NCBI RefSeq assembly: GCF_030530635.1
Contig: NZ_JAUMUL010000022.1
Coordinates: 1-45,507 of the forward strand
Length of the DNA stretch: 45,507 nt
DNA from: Actinomyces sp.
Lineage (GTDB): Bacteria > Actinomycetota > Actinomycetes > Actinomycetales > Actinomycetaceae
Direction: 5' to 3'
Numbering within the stretch: position 1 is the first letter of the stretch; every line of letters starts with the position of its first letter. The translations under genes and the position numbers were made by a program. The notes beneath the pieces were generated by a model. It did not search any database. It was not told the DNA's origin and worked only from the letters and a program-made list of their open reading frames with translations. Positions 1 through 7,874 of the stretch are shown here, one piece after another.

Positions 1-1014
1 GGCGCGGGCCTGGGCCTCGGCGCGGGCGACGGTGGCCTGCGCCTGGGCCTCGGCGTCCAGGCGGGTGCGCTCGGCCTCCGCCTCGGCCCGGCGGATCGAC
101 TCGGCCTTGGCGGCCTCGGCCTCCTGCTCGCGCTGGTAGCGGGCGGCGTCGGCGGGCTTACGCACCGTGGAGTCCAGTTCGCGCTCGGTCAGGGCCGCCT
201 GGGCCTCGGCCGCCTCCTGCTCGATGACGGCGATCTCCCGCTTCTTGGCGGCGCGGGCCAGCGGGCCGGAGGAGTCGGCCTCGGCCTGGGCCCTGTCGGT
301 CTCAGCCTTGAGCTGGGCCTGGCGCAGGGCCAGGTCGCGCTCGCGCTCGGCGATCTGCTGGCGCGAGGACACCTCGGCGTCCTTGGCCTCGCGTTCGGCG
401 TTGGCGCGGGCCACGCGGGCGTCCTTCTCCACGCGCTGCTGCTCGGGTACGCCCAGGGAGTCGATGTATCCGGAGGCGTCGGTGATCTCGGAGATCTGCA
501 GCACGTCGATCTCCAGGCCCATGTTGGCCATGACCGACTTGGCGTCGTCGAACACGTTCTGCTGGAGGGCGTCGCGGTCGGAGATCAGGTCGGTGACGGT
601 CATGTGGCCGATGATGGAGCGCAGCGAGCCGATCAGGGCGTCGCGGGAGGAGTCGGCGATCGCCTGGTCGGTGTTCGGTTTGCCCAGGAAGCGCTTGGCG
701 GCCGCCCGCACCTGCTGGTCGGAGTCACCGACCTTGACGGCGGCGACGGCGGAGACGGAGACGTTGATCTTGTTCTCGTCCTCGGCGGTCACCTGGAAGC
801 CGATGGTGTTCTGGGTGAAGGGCAGGTACTGGATGGACTGGATGATCGGCAGGACGAAGTCGCGCCCACCGGGGCGGATGATCTTGACCTCGCCGTTGCG
901 GGTGGAGCCGGATACCAGTCCGGTCATGTTGGAGGGCACCACGACTACCCGGGAGAGCATGTAGGCGGCCAGCAGGAGTACCAGTACGACGACGGCGATG
1001 ATGGCGTAGAGCAT
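1..1014 (-). CDS. Flotillin/SPFH-domain membrane protein (3' end outside window)
   Basis: The protein starts MLYAIIAVVVLVLLLAAYML, one N-terminal membrane anchor. It continues into an SPFH/band-7 region (about residues 30-180) and then a long Ala/Glu/Arg-rich coiled coil typical of flotillins (repeated AEAE, AQAR patterns). The start is the ATG at 1012-1014, preceded on the minus strand by GAAAGGGG. The reading frame stays open to base 1, so the C-terminus is missing. Flotillins scaffold membrane microdomains and are often encoded beside an NfeD protein, as here: the NfeD gene lies 72 bases upstream on the same strand. Family assignment is confident; the substrate or partner is unknown. Confidence 0.85.
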   Translation of the reverse strand, partial: MLYAIIAVVVLVLLLAAYMLSRVVVVPSNMTGLVSGSTRNGEVKIIRPGGRDFVLPIIQSIQYLPFTQNTIGFQVTAEDENKINVSVSAVAAVKVGDSDQQVRAAAKRFLGKPNTDQAIADSSRDALIGSLRSIIGHMTVTDLISDRDALQQNVFDDAKSVMANMGLEIDVLQISEITDASGYIDSLGVPEQQRVEKDARVARANAEREAKDAEVSSRQQIAERERDLALRQAQLKAETDRAQAEADSSGPLARAAKKREIAVIEQEAAEAQAALTERELDSTVRKPADAARYQREQEAEAAKAESIRRAEAEAERTRLDAEAQAQATVARAEAQARA

Positions 1015-1086
1015 TACGCCCCTTTCTATGGGTGTTCTTATGGTTGTTTCGGGAATCGTGGGGGTGCGGTGGCGGCAGGGACCGGG

Positions 1087-1632
1087 TCACCCGGTGGGTG
1101 CTACGGGGCGGTTCGGCAGTGCCGGTGGCACTGTGGGCGGGTCGACGCGTCCGACGACGAGCGTGTCATCGGCACCGGCATCCACCACCCAGGCGATGGT
1201 GCCGCCCCGCAGGGGATCGTCAGAGCGGGCGGGCAGGGTGGCCTGGTGCCCCCGAGAGGTGGCGATGACCTCACCGCGCCCGTCCTTCCACCACACCACG
1301 CGCACCTCGGTGCCGACCAGTTCTCCGGCCGTGAGGGGGACGGCGTTGCGTGGCATGGATCGGCGCAGGCGGCGCCACACGGCGCGTGTGCCCGCCCCGG
1401 CCACGAGGGCGACTGCGAGTGGGACGCCGATCAGGATCAGTGTGTTGCCGCGCTCGCCCGCCAGGGCCTGTACTCCCATGCCGACGGCGCCGAACACGCC
1501 CAGCGCGCAGGCCAGTACCGGCAGTGAGCCGTCGAAGAACAGGTCATCCAGGCCGTCCAATAGGCCGTCGAGTAGCAAGGACACCACCAGGGCACCGCAG
1601 CCGATGACGGCACACCACATGAAGAGGGACAT
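1087..1632 (-). CDS. NfeD-like membrane protein
   Basis: About 181 residues. The N-terminal half has three or four hydrophobic segments (from MSLFMWCAVIGCGALVVSLL). The C-terminal half is a soluble OB-fold-like domain containing AGELVGTEVRVVW and GGTIAWVVDAG. I chose the ATG at 1632 because GGAAAGGCGGAC precedes it; a longer frame reaches 1722 but its extra N-terminus is not membrane-like. NfeD proteins partner with flotillin/stomatin family proteins, and the flotillin gene follows directly, so the two probably form an operon. The length fits the short, protease-less NfeD class. Confidence 0.75.
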   Translation of the reverse strand: MSLFMWCAVIGCGALVVSLLLDGLLDGLDDLFFDGSLPVLACALGVFGAVGMGVQALAGERGNTLILIGVPLAVALVAGAGTRAVWRRLRRSMPRNAVPLTAGELVGTEVRVVWWKDGRGEVIATSRGHQATLPARSDDPLRGGTIAWVVDAGADDTLVVGRVDPPTVPPALPNRPVAPTG

Positions 1633-1833
1633 GTCCGCCTTTCCGGGCCGGGGCAGCCGCTCGAGGTCCCCTGGGTTTACACCGGAATTGTTACATGCCG
1701 GGCGATTGCGGGGAATACTCATCCCACGAGCCGGGCGGTCAGGCGACGGGTAGTTCTACCCATCGGGGCGCCGCGTGGGTGCCGGGGCACAGTTCTGCGC
1801 GCCCCGTGTGCTTGACGGGTGCCGCGCGGGGAT

Positions 1834-3420
1834 TCAGGAGACCCGCCGGGCCACCTGGTATCCGTCGACCTCCAGCATCAGCTCATAGGTGGATCCCCGG
1901 GTCGACTTGTCGGTCGCCCATTCGGCGGCGTTAGTGGGCGGGTTCCCGCCCCAGGCGGAGGAGTGGGAGTCGATGACGACGTAGTCGGTGTCGACGGTGG
2001 CGGTGCCGATCCAGTAGACGGTGTGGTCGGGGACCAGGTAGGCCAGCAGACCGAGGTCGGTGACGACGCTCGCCCCGTCGGGTACCAGCTCCATGACCTG
2101 GTCGGCGGCCGCGGCGCGGGTGGGGGCCGTGCCGTAGTCGGGGCGCAGCAGGGCCCACAGCGGCAGGTCACGGGCGGTGGTGATACCGATGGTGAGGGGC
2201 ACCAGGATGGCCAGGACGATCGCCCATTGCTCCCACATGGGCACGGCCGGCCGTCTCGGAGGGGTCCGGCCGGCCGGTTCGGCGGGTTCTTCGGCGTCGG
2301 GTTCGGCCAGTTCGGCGGAGTCGGCGGGGCCGGTTTCGGGCAGGGGGCGGCGCGCCTGGATGCGGGCGACGACGTCGAGCAGGGCGCCGATCGCGATCGG
2401 CATCAGCACGGCGTTGTAGTGCCAGTTCTGCCAGCTCCAGTAGAACTCGTTGGAGGACAGCAGGCGCCAGGCGAGGGTGGGCAGGGCCAGGGTCATCCAG
2501 GGTGAGGCGAGTCCGATCAGGCCGGCGGTGCACGCCAACATGCCCAGGGTCTGCAACTTGACCTCGGAGGATAACAGGCGGGCGATCAGCCCGGTGGAAT
2601 TGCCGTCGCCGGAAAGGCCGTACTCCCAGGTTCCCGAGGGGCTCAGTGCCGGCAGGAGGAGCCCGACCGTGAGCAGGAAGGCGGCCACGCCGAACAGGGC
2701 CAGGGCGAGTCCGAGCCGGGTGGTGCTCAGGGCGCGCCACCATGCCGGGCCGCGGCGGGCGGGCTGCTGCGGTGCTCCCAGTCGGCCGCGCAGGGCGATG
2801 GCCAGGCCCGCCATGAAGACGGTGAGTCCCAGATCCTCCTTGACCAGTACCAGGGGTACCAGCCAGAGGGCGCAACTGCGCCAGCGCCCCTCCACGAAGG
2901 CCACCGACGCCCATGCCAGCAGCGGCACGGCGAAGGCGATCTCGTGGAACTGGGAGGCGACCGCTCCCTGCAGGCCCCAGGACAATACGTAGAACAGGCC
3001 GAGTGCCGTGGCCACCGGCGGGCCGAGCAGCCGTGTCGCCAGCCGGGTCAGCGGCCAGGCCGAGGCGGCGAGCAGCAGGTCCTGCAGCACTAGCAGGGCC
3101 AAGGGGCTGGGGAACAGCCGCCAAACCGGACCCAGGAGGACGAGGATCGGGTGGAAGTGGTCGCCCAGCAGGTTGTAGCCCTCGCCCTTGATCGGGACGA
3201 TCGGTGCCTGCAGGCGGGAGTAGGCCTTGGCCAGTTCGGAGAAGATCGCCAGATCCCAGCTGGGCACTTCCATGGCGCGCCACTGGCCGAGCGAGTAGAC
3301 GATCATGGAGGCTGCGCCGACGCCCACCACCAGGGCGGCCGACAGCCGACCAACCGGTCTCGCGGGTGCGTGGTCGGCCGGTGTGGGCGGGCGTTTAGGA
3401 CGGGCGTGAACTGAAGTCAT
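1834..3420 (-). CDS. DUF2079 polytopic membrane protein
   Basis: 528 residues with about ten hydrophobic segments spread from residue 28 to about 430. Near the N-terminus it has WDLAIFSELAKAYSR and GDHFHPILVLLGPVWRLFPS, the conserved blocks of DUF2079 proteins, which belong to the GT-C-like glycosyltransferase superfamily. The acidic loop in WDLAIF is the probable active-site region by analogy. A Pro/Glu-rich linker at about 350-385 separates the membrane core from the last membrane segment and a soluble C-terminal domain (VVTDLGLLAYLVPDHTVYWIG). The gene stands alone between NfeD and a methyltransferase. The function is likely cell-envelope glycosyl transfer, but the substrate cannot be read from sequence. 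Confidence 0.7.
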   Translation of the reverse strand: MTSVHARPKRPPTPADHAPARPVGRLSAALVVGVGAASMIVYSLGQWRAMEVPSWDLAIFSELAKAYSRLQAPIVPIKGEGYNLLGDHFHPILVLLGPVWRLFPSPLALLVLQDLLLAASAWPLTRLATRLLGPPVATALGLFYVLSWGLQGAVASQFHEIAFAVPLLAWASVAFVEGRWRSCALWLVPLVLVKEDLGLTVFMAGLAIALRGRLGAPQQPARRGPAWWRALSTTRLGLALALFGVAAFLLTVGLLLPALSPSGTWEYGLSGDGNSTGLIARLLSSEVKLQTLGMLACTAGLIGLASPWMTLALPTLAWRLLSSNEFYWSWQNWHYNAVLMPIAIGALLDVVARIQARRPLPETGPADSAELAEPDAEEPAEPAGRTPPRRPAVPMWEQWAIVLAILVPLTIGITTARDLPLWALLRPDYGTAPTRAAAADQVMELVPDGASVVTDLGLLAYLVPDHTVYWIGTATVDTDYVVIDSHSSAWGGNPPTNAAEWATDKSTRGSTYELMLEVDGYQVARRVS

Positions 3421-3496
3421 CGACGCGAGCCTACCGACTCGGTCGGCCGGGCCGGCGCTGGTGCGCCCGCGGGCTTGCCGGACGCCGTTCGGAGCT

Positions 3497-4231
3497 TCAG
3501 TGCAGCTTGACGGTGCCGAAGACGATATTGGTGTGGTGGGGGCGGCGGGCGTCCGGAATGAAGTGCCGGTAGTCCACCGTGACGCCGGCCTCTTCGAAGT
3601 CGCGCAGCAGGTCGTGGGGTGTTACCAGGAAGAGGTCGCGGGTGCGGGTCTCCTGGCCGCGGGTGAGGGTGACCCGACGCCGACGGCGTGCGTGGTCGAT
3701 CCGCTCGGTCAGGGTGATGCCGGGACGGGCGGTGAAGGTGGCGTTGGCGGGCGCCTCCGGGCGCACGTGTTCGGCGGACAGGATGAGGCGGCCGCCGGGG
3801 ATCAGGTGCGTGGTGGCCCGGTGGATGGTCTCGCGGCGCTGCTCGGGGGGCAGGGCGGTGATGGCGCCGGAGGGGATGCATACGGCCTTGAACTTCTCGG
3901 TGAACTGGAAGTCGGTCATGTCGAGCCGTTGCGTCTCGATTCGGGCGGCGATTGCCGGTCGAGCACTGCGCAGATCGCTGATGCGGGCGTTGAGCACGTC
4001 GATCGATTCGCTCCGCGAGTCCGTGGCCAGGATGCGGTGGCCGGCGGCGGCTACGGGCAGGGTGACGGGGCCGGCCCCGCAGGACAGTTCCAGTACGCGC
4101 AGATCGGCCAGCCGCGGGTTCTGGATGAATGACAGCAGGTCCAGGACGGACTGGATCTCCGGTTCGTCGCACAGGGACAGTAGCGCGGGGGAAGCGGTGC
4201 TGCGGCGGGTTGGTGTGACGGGCACTGACAT
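3497..4231 (-). CDS. Class I SAM-dependent methyltransferase
   Basis: About 244 residues from ATG 4231. Motif I is VLELSCGAGPVTLPVA, followed by the acidic residue of ILATDSRSES, then FKAVCIPSGAITAL and a post-motif GGRLILSAEHV, together a Rossmann-fold methyltransferase. The frame stays open to 4468; an ATG at 4354 with GGAG upstream would add a basic, poorly conserved 41-residue extension. I favour 4231 because the domain begins about 15 residues later. It is monocistronic, 670 bases from the next gene upstream. The substrate is unknown. It lies about 20 kb from the RiPP operon, so a link to that pathway is not supported. Confidence 0.65.
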   Translation of the reverse strand: MSVPVTPTRRSTASPALLSLCDEPEIQSVLDLLSFIQNPRLADLRVLELSCGAGPVTLPVAAAGHRILATDSRSESIDVLNARISDLRSARPAIAARIETQRLDMTDFQFTEKFKAVCIPSGAITALPPEQRRETIHRATTHLIPGGRLILSAEHVRPEAPANATFTARPGITLTERIDHARRRRRVTLTRGQETRTRDLFLVTPHDLLRDFEEAGVTVDYRHFIPDARRPHHTNIVFGTVKLH

Positions 4232-4901
4232 GGAGTTCTTCGCTTTCTCAGCTTTCTCACCGGGCCGACGAGTGCAGTCGTGGTTCTGAGTGTTGGAGAA
4301 GGCGATGCGTGCCCCCTGTTGACGCCGCGACTGCCGCGTGGTGCTCAAGTTCATGTGTGTGCTCCGAAGAAGGATCGGCCCGGGGCCGATACGGGTTACG
4401 AGTGCGCGGACCGAACGAGCTTGTAAGTCGCATGCTCGGCCGTTGCTAGAACGGCACGTATTACACACTGGTAGCGTCCGTCAGTGATCGGCCATCTGGG
4501 TGGATCGATCGGGGGATTATTGGAGGCGCCTATCGAAGTGGGATGGCGCCGGGTGGGCCAAGACGGCGGCGGGAGTCGGGTGGAAGCCCGGTGGAGGGTG
4601 ACCGGGGAGGCCGGGATGGAGGCCCGGCGGGGAGACGACGACGGCGCGGCACCGGATCCAGTCCGGGCCGCGCCGCAACTCAAGCGTCGAGGGTCACCAC
4701 CAGCGTGAGTTGTTCCGGTACCCAATGGCGGCCAAGACATTCCATGAGAATTTGCCTGCGGTGTCAATGAGAATCACTGTGAGACTCTTTCTGTAAGAGG
4801 AGATGCTGCGATAGCAGCTAGATCTTGGCCCATGTTTCCGGATTTCGTGCGCGCCGGTATCGTCCATATGGCTAGGCCGATCGGCGGAGGCGCCCGGGAT
4901 G
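4232..4901. other. Intergenic region, no supported gene
   Basis: This stretch separates the methyltransferase start from the 3' end of the response-regulator gene, both on the minus strand. The part nearest 4231 would hold the methyltransferase promoter and leader; an AT-richer block around 4380-4480 is the likeliest place. Frames here have atypical composition and no recognisable domain. No strong terminator hairpin was found. Confidence 0.4.
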
Positions 4902-5594
4902 TCAGACCAGGCCGGTGCGCAGGGCGTAGACCACCGCGCCGACGCGGTCCTGCACCCCCAGCTTGGCTATCAGGGTGGAGACATGAGTCTTGACGGTGGC
5001 GTCACTTACGCCCAGGGTATGGGCGATCTGCTTGTTGGTCCGCGCCTCGGCCATGAGGGCGAGTACCTCCACCTCCCGGGGAGACAGCGTGACCCCGGGG
5101 GGCAGCACGTCGGCGGCCGTGGCCGGTGAACTCGGGGGCTCCGGTGAGGCGGCCAGGCGGCGCTCGGGTTTGGCGGTGATAATGGCGGAGGAGGTGGGGG
5201 AGAGCACCATGTTGCCGGTGGCGACGTGCCGGATGCTGGCGGCCAGGGTCTCCACCGGATCCTCCTTGGCGATGAAGCCGCGCACGCCCGCGGCCAGGGC
5301 GCGGTCCACCACCGAGTCGGCCACGAAGGTGGTCAGCACGAGTATGGCGATCTCCGGGCGTTCACGGCGCAGGATCTTGGCCAGGGCCACGCCGTCCAGG
5401 TCCGGCATCTGCACATCCAGCAGCAGCACCTGTACCTCGGACTCCGGCCCCTGGGAGCGCAGGTAGTCGAGGGCCTCATGGGCGTCACGGGCGGACCAGG
5501 CCACCTGAATATCCTCAATGCTCTCATTGGTGAGCAGATCGGCGAGGGTGCGGCGTACGAGCGGGTCATCATCGACGATGCCTACATAAATCAT
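4902..5594 (-). CDS. NarL/LuxR-family response regulator
   Basis: 230 residues. The receiver domain (1-120) has the acidic pocket VDDD near residue 8, the phospho-acceptor Asp in LLLDVQMPDLDGV, the Thr of VLTTF and the Lys of IAKED. A linker leads to a C-terminal GerE/LuxR helix-turn-helix (about 165-225) with LSPREVEVLALMAEARTNK and VSDATVKTHVSTLIAKLGV. The ATG at 5594 overlaps the stop of the upstream kinase gene by 4 bases, so the two are translationally coupled and form a two-component system. Target genes are unknown; the small membrane-protein genes just upstream on the same strand are candidates. Confidence 0.9.
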   Translation of the reverse strand: MIYVGIVDDDPLVRRTLADLLTNESIEDIQVAWSARDAHEALDYLRSQGPESEVQVLLLDVQMPDLDGVALAKILRRERPEIAILVLTTFVADSVVDRALAAGVRGFIAKEDPVETLAASIRHVATGNMVLSPTSSAIITAKPERRLAASPEPPSSPATAADVLPPGVTLSPREVEVLALMAEARTNKQIAHTLGVSDATVKTHVSTLIAKLGVQDRVGAVVYALRTGLV

Positions 5595-6826
5595 GGCTGA
5601 TTCTCCGGAGGTGAGGGGATGTTACGGGGTTCGGCCACGGGGACGGTTGCGGTGACCATCCAGGAGCCGTCTTCTGCAAGTGTGGTCAGGGTGCCGCCGA
5701 TGGTGGCCAGGCGCTCGCGCATGCCCAACAGGCCGGTGCCCGAGCGGGGCAGATGCGCGTCGGTGGCGCGCACGCGGTTGGTGGCTACCAGGCGAATGAC
5801 CTGTGGCCCCAGGGACAGGGTCATGGTGACGGGGGCGCCGGGATCGGCGTGGCGGATGATATTGGCGCCCATTTCCCGGGCCACCCGGGACAGGGTGGTG
5901 GCCTGGATGCGGGTGAGGGCGGCCTCGCCCCGGCAGTGGTAGGTGATCTCGAAGCCGGCGGCGGAGACGTCGGCACTGACGGCGCTGACCGCGGTGGCGA
6001 GATCGGTGACCACCCCGCCCAGGCCGGTTCCGGTGGCAATGGGAGGCTCCTGGGTGGTGGCGGGCTGGCGCAGGGTGCGCAGCAGCAGGCGCAGCTCGTG
6101 CAGGGCGTCGGAGGCGGTGGCCTCCAGGGCGGCGAACTCGTCGCGGGCAGCGGCCGGGTAGGAGGCATCGGCCGCGGCCCGCTGGGCGCGCAGCGCGGTC
6201 TGGGACATGGAGTAGGCCACCAGGTCGTGCATCTCGCGGGCGATATCCAGGCGCATCTCTTCCAACTGTGCATCCGCGTGCTCGGCATCGGCCAGGCGGG
6301 AGGCCTCGATGAAGCGCACCAGCGCGCCGAGTGGGATCAGGAGGGCCCCTAGAATCACGAGGAATCCGGTCGAACCCAGGGCATTGGATAGGTCGGCGCC
6401 GGAGATTCCCGAGGATGTCAGGATGAGTATTTCGATGAACAGCGCTGCCAGAAACCAGGAAAAAGCCGGCAAGGGCCGGAAGAAACGCCCGAGGAAGAAT
6501 GCGAAGGCCACGCTGGCGAAAAGCATGTCCGACAGGTCGGTGTTCGGAAGAAGTATCAGCAGGGTCCAGCAGCACAGGTAGACCAGTACCCCGGGCCGGG
6601 GGTGCAGGGGGAGAAGCGTCACAATGACGGCTGCGACCACAATGAAGACCATATCAATGGGAGCGGGTATGCTGCGGATCGCCCAGTTGGCAGCGAAGTT
6701 CCCGATTCCGACGACCGCTCCGATGATCACGTAGATGCGGCGAGAGGGCAGGGGCTCGGGTGGGCGCAGGAGGGCGGTGCGTGCGCGCAGCACCGTGGAG
6801 GCGATGGCCTCGCCCAGTTCGGCCAT
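5591..6826 (-). CDS. HisKA_3 sensor histidine kinase
   Basis: 411 residues. The N-terminus has about five or six membrane segments (about residues 30-165). A HisKA_3 dimerisation helix follows with the phospho-acceptor His in DIAREMHDLVAYSMSQ, then a HATPase_c domain with the N-box region REMGANIIRHADPG and the glycine box SGTGLLGMRERLA. The ATG at 6826 is preceded by GGGGAGAGGAGCC, a strong SD; the open frame continues 11 codons upstream without support. It pairs with the overlapping response regulator. The short extracytoplasmic loops suggest an intramembrane-sensing kinase of the type common near envelope-stress or antibiotic-response genes; that role is inference. Confidence 0.88.
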   Translation of the reverse strand: MAELGEAIASTVLRARTALLRPPEPLPSRRIYVIIGAVVGIGNFAANWAIRSIPAPIDMVFIVVAAVIVTLLPLHPRPGVLVYLCCWTLLILLPNTDLSDMLFASVAFAFFLGRFFRPLPAFSWFLAALFIEILILTSSGISGADLSNALGSTGFLVILGALLIPLGALVRFIEASRLADAEHADAQLEEMRLDIAREMHDLVAYSMSQTALRAQRAAADASYPAAARDEFAALEATASDALHELRLLLRTLRQPATTQEPPIATGTGLGGVVTDLATAVSAVSADVSAAGFEITYHCRGEAALTRIQATTLSRVAREMGANIIRHADPGAPVTMTLSLGPQVIRLVATNRVRATDAHLPRSGTGLLGMRERLATIGGTLTTLAEDGSWMVTATVPVAEPRNIPSPPENQP

Positions 6827-7022
6827 GGCTCCTCTCCCCTCGTTGCCCTGCAATATCACTTTAACAAGCCGGGTGGAGGCGTAGGCTCGGCAGGTTGTTG
6901 CGATTGAGGTGGTTGATGGCGGCGGGAGATGGTACGGCCGAGGCTTGCACGCGGCCTTTCAGCCTGCTCGCCCGCGTAAGGCAACTCCGTCTGCGTAACG
7001 GCTGCCGAGCCCGCCGCCGGGC

Positions 7023-7211
7023 TCAGGAACACGGTTCGTCCGGGGGAGCATCGCCGTCGTTGACGAAGCCGACCGCCAGGGCGGCCATGGAGACCACCAG
7101 TAACAGGATTGCCACGAGCCACAGCCAGCCGGCGTGCGTGTGGGCGGCCAGGGCGCTCAGGGCCAAGCCTATGAGCAGCAGGGACCAGCCGGTGGTGCGG
7201 GGAGAGGACAT
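7023..7211 (-). CDS. Small two-helix membrane protein, hypothetical
   Basis: 62 residues with two hydrophobic helices (about 8-28 and 30-50) and an acidic tail ending DGDAPPDEPCS. AGGAGCCCC immediately precedes the ATG, which supports translation. It lies between the two-component system and another small membrane protein on the same strand. I do not recognise the family. Proteins of this size beside a two-component system are sometimes accessory or target proteins, but nothing here proves it. Confidence 0.5.
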   Translation of the reverse strand: MSSPRTTGWSLLLIGLALSALAAHTHAGWLWLVAILLLVVSMAALAVGFVNDGDAPPDEPCS

Positions 7212-7332
7212 GGGGCTCCTGTAGGGATATTGCGGGGGAGGTCAGGTGGCAGGTCCGCTCGGGTTGCCGGAGTTCGGTCGGAGGAGTGCGGGCGGCCGGC
7301 CGGGCCGAAGGGGCGTGCAGGGGCAAGGTGTA

Positions 7333-7731
7333 TCACAAGCGGACCCTGTCCGGGAACAGCCACGGACGCTGGGGCAGCTCCAGGTGACGGGTGCGGGCCA
7401 GCTCGGCCAGTACCGCGTATCTGCCGTATATCCAGGCGAGCACGGTGGACAGCAGGAGAATGGCCCCGCAGGTTATGAGCGTTTGCGGAAGGGTGAAGAA
7501 CTGGTGCGCGAACGGCAGCACTACGGTCCACGCCATGGCGCCGGCGACCGCCGTGGTGACGGTGCGAATGATGGCCCGGAGCGCGTTGAGCAGCGCGGCA
7601 TCGGTGATGGTGCCCCCCACCGCCGCCCTGGCCATCAGGTACTTCCGGTAGCGGCGGCGAGACACGCGAAAGGCGATGACGGCAATTACCATGCTGCCGA
7701 CTGCGATGGCGAGAATCTCCTCAATGTACAT
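7333..7731 (-). CDS. Hypothetical membrane protein with three helices
   Basis: About 132 residues from ATG 7731, chosen because GAAGGAGCCCTG precedes it; the frame is open to 7773. One membrane helix starts almost at residue 1 (MYIEEILAIAVGSMVIAVIA), followed by a basic stretch RVSRRRYRKY, and two more helices lie at about 50-110. The N-out/basic-loop pattern predicts an inner-membrane protein. The family is not recognised. It is likely co-transcribed with the downstream 62-residue membrane protein, 121 bases away. Confidence 0.55.
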   Translation of the reverse strand: MYIEEILAIAVGSMVIAVIAFRVSRRRYRKYLMARAAVGGTITDAALLNALRAIIRTVTTAVAGAMAWTVVLPFAHQFFTLPQTLITCGAILLLSTVLAWIYGRYAVLAELARTRHLELPQRPWLFPDRVRL

Positions 7732-7874
7732 CAGGGCTCCTTCAAGGATGCATCGCCCCAAGTATTGTCGCAAGCCACTTCGCGTGCATCCCCCTAACGG
7801 TTGGTCCGTTCGGCGGATGGCGTCGCTCTTAGCGGACTCCTATCAGAGTCTTAGCGGCAGGGCGCGGGCGCGCC

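Noticed and set aside
604..1527. Long plus-strand open frame, Gly/Asp/Val-rich
   Set aside because: It is the shadow of the flotillin and NfeD genes on the minus strand; composition is repetitive and no domain is visible.
3497..4231. Methyltransferase as part of the RiPP pathway
   Set aside because: It is 20 kb away on the opposite strand with unrelated genes and two mobile-element remnants between.
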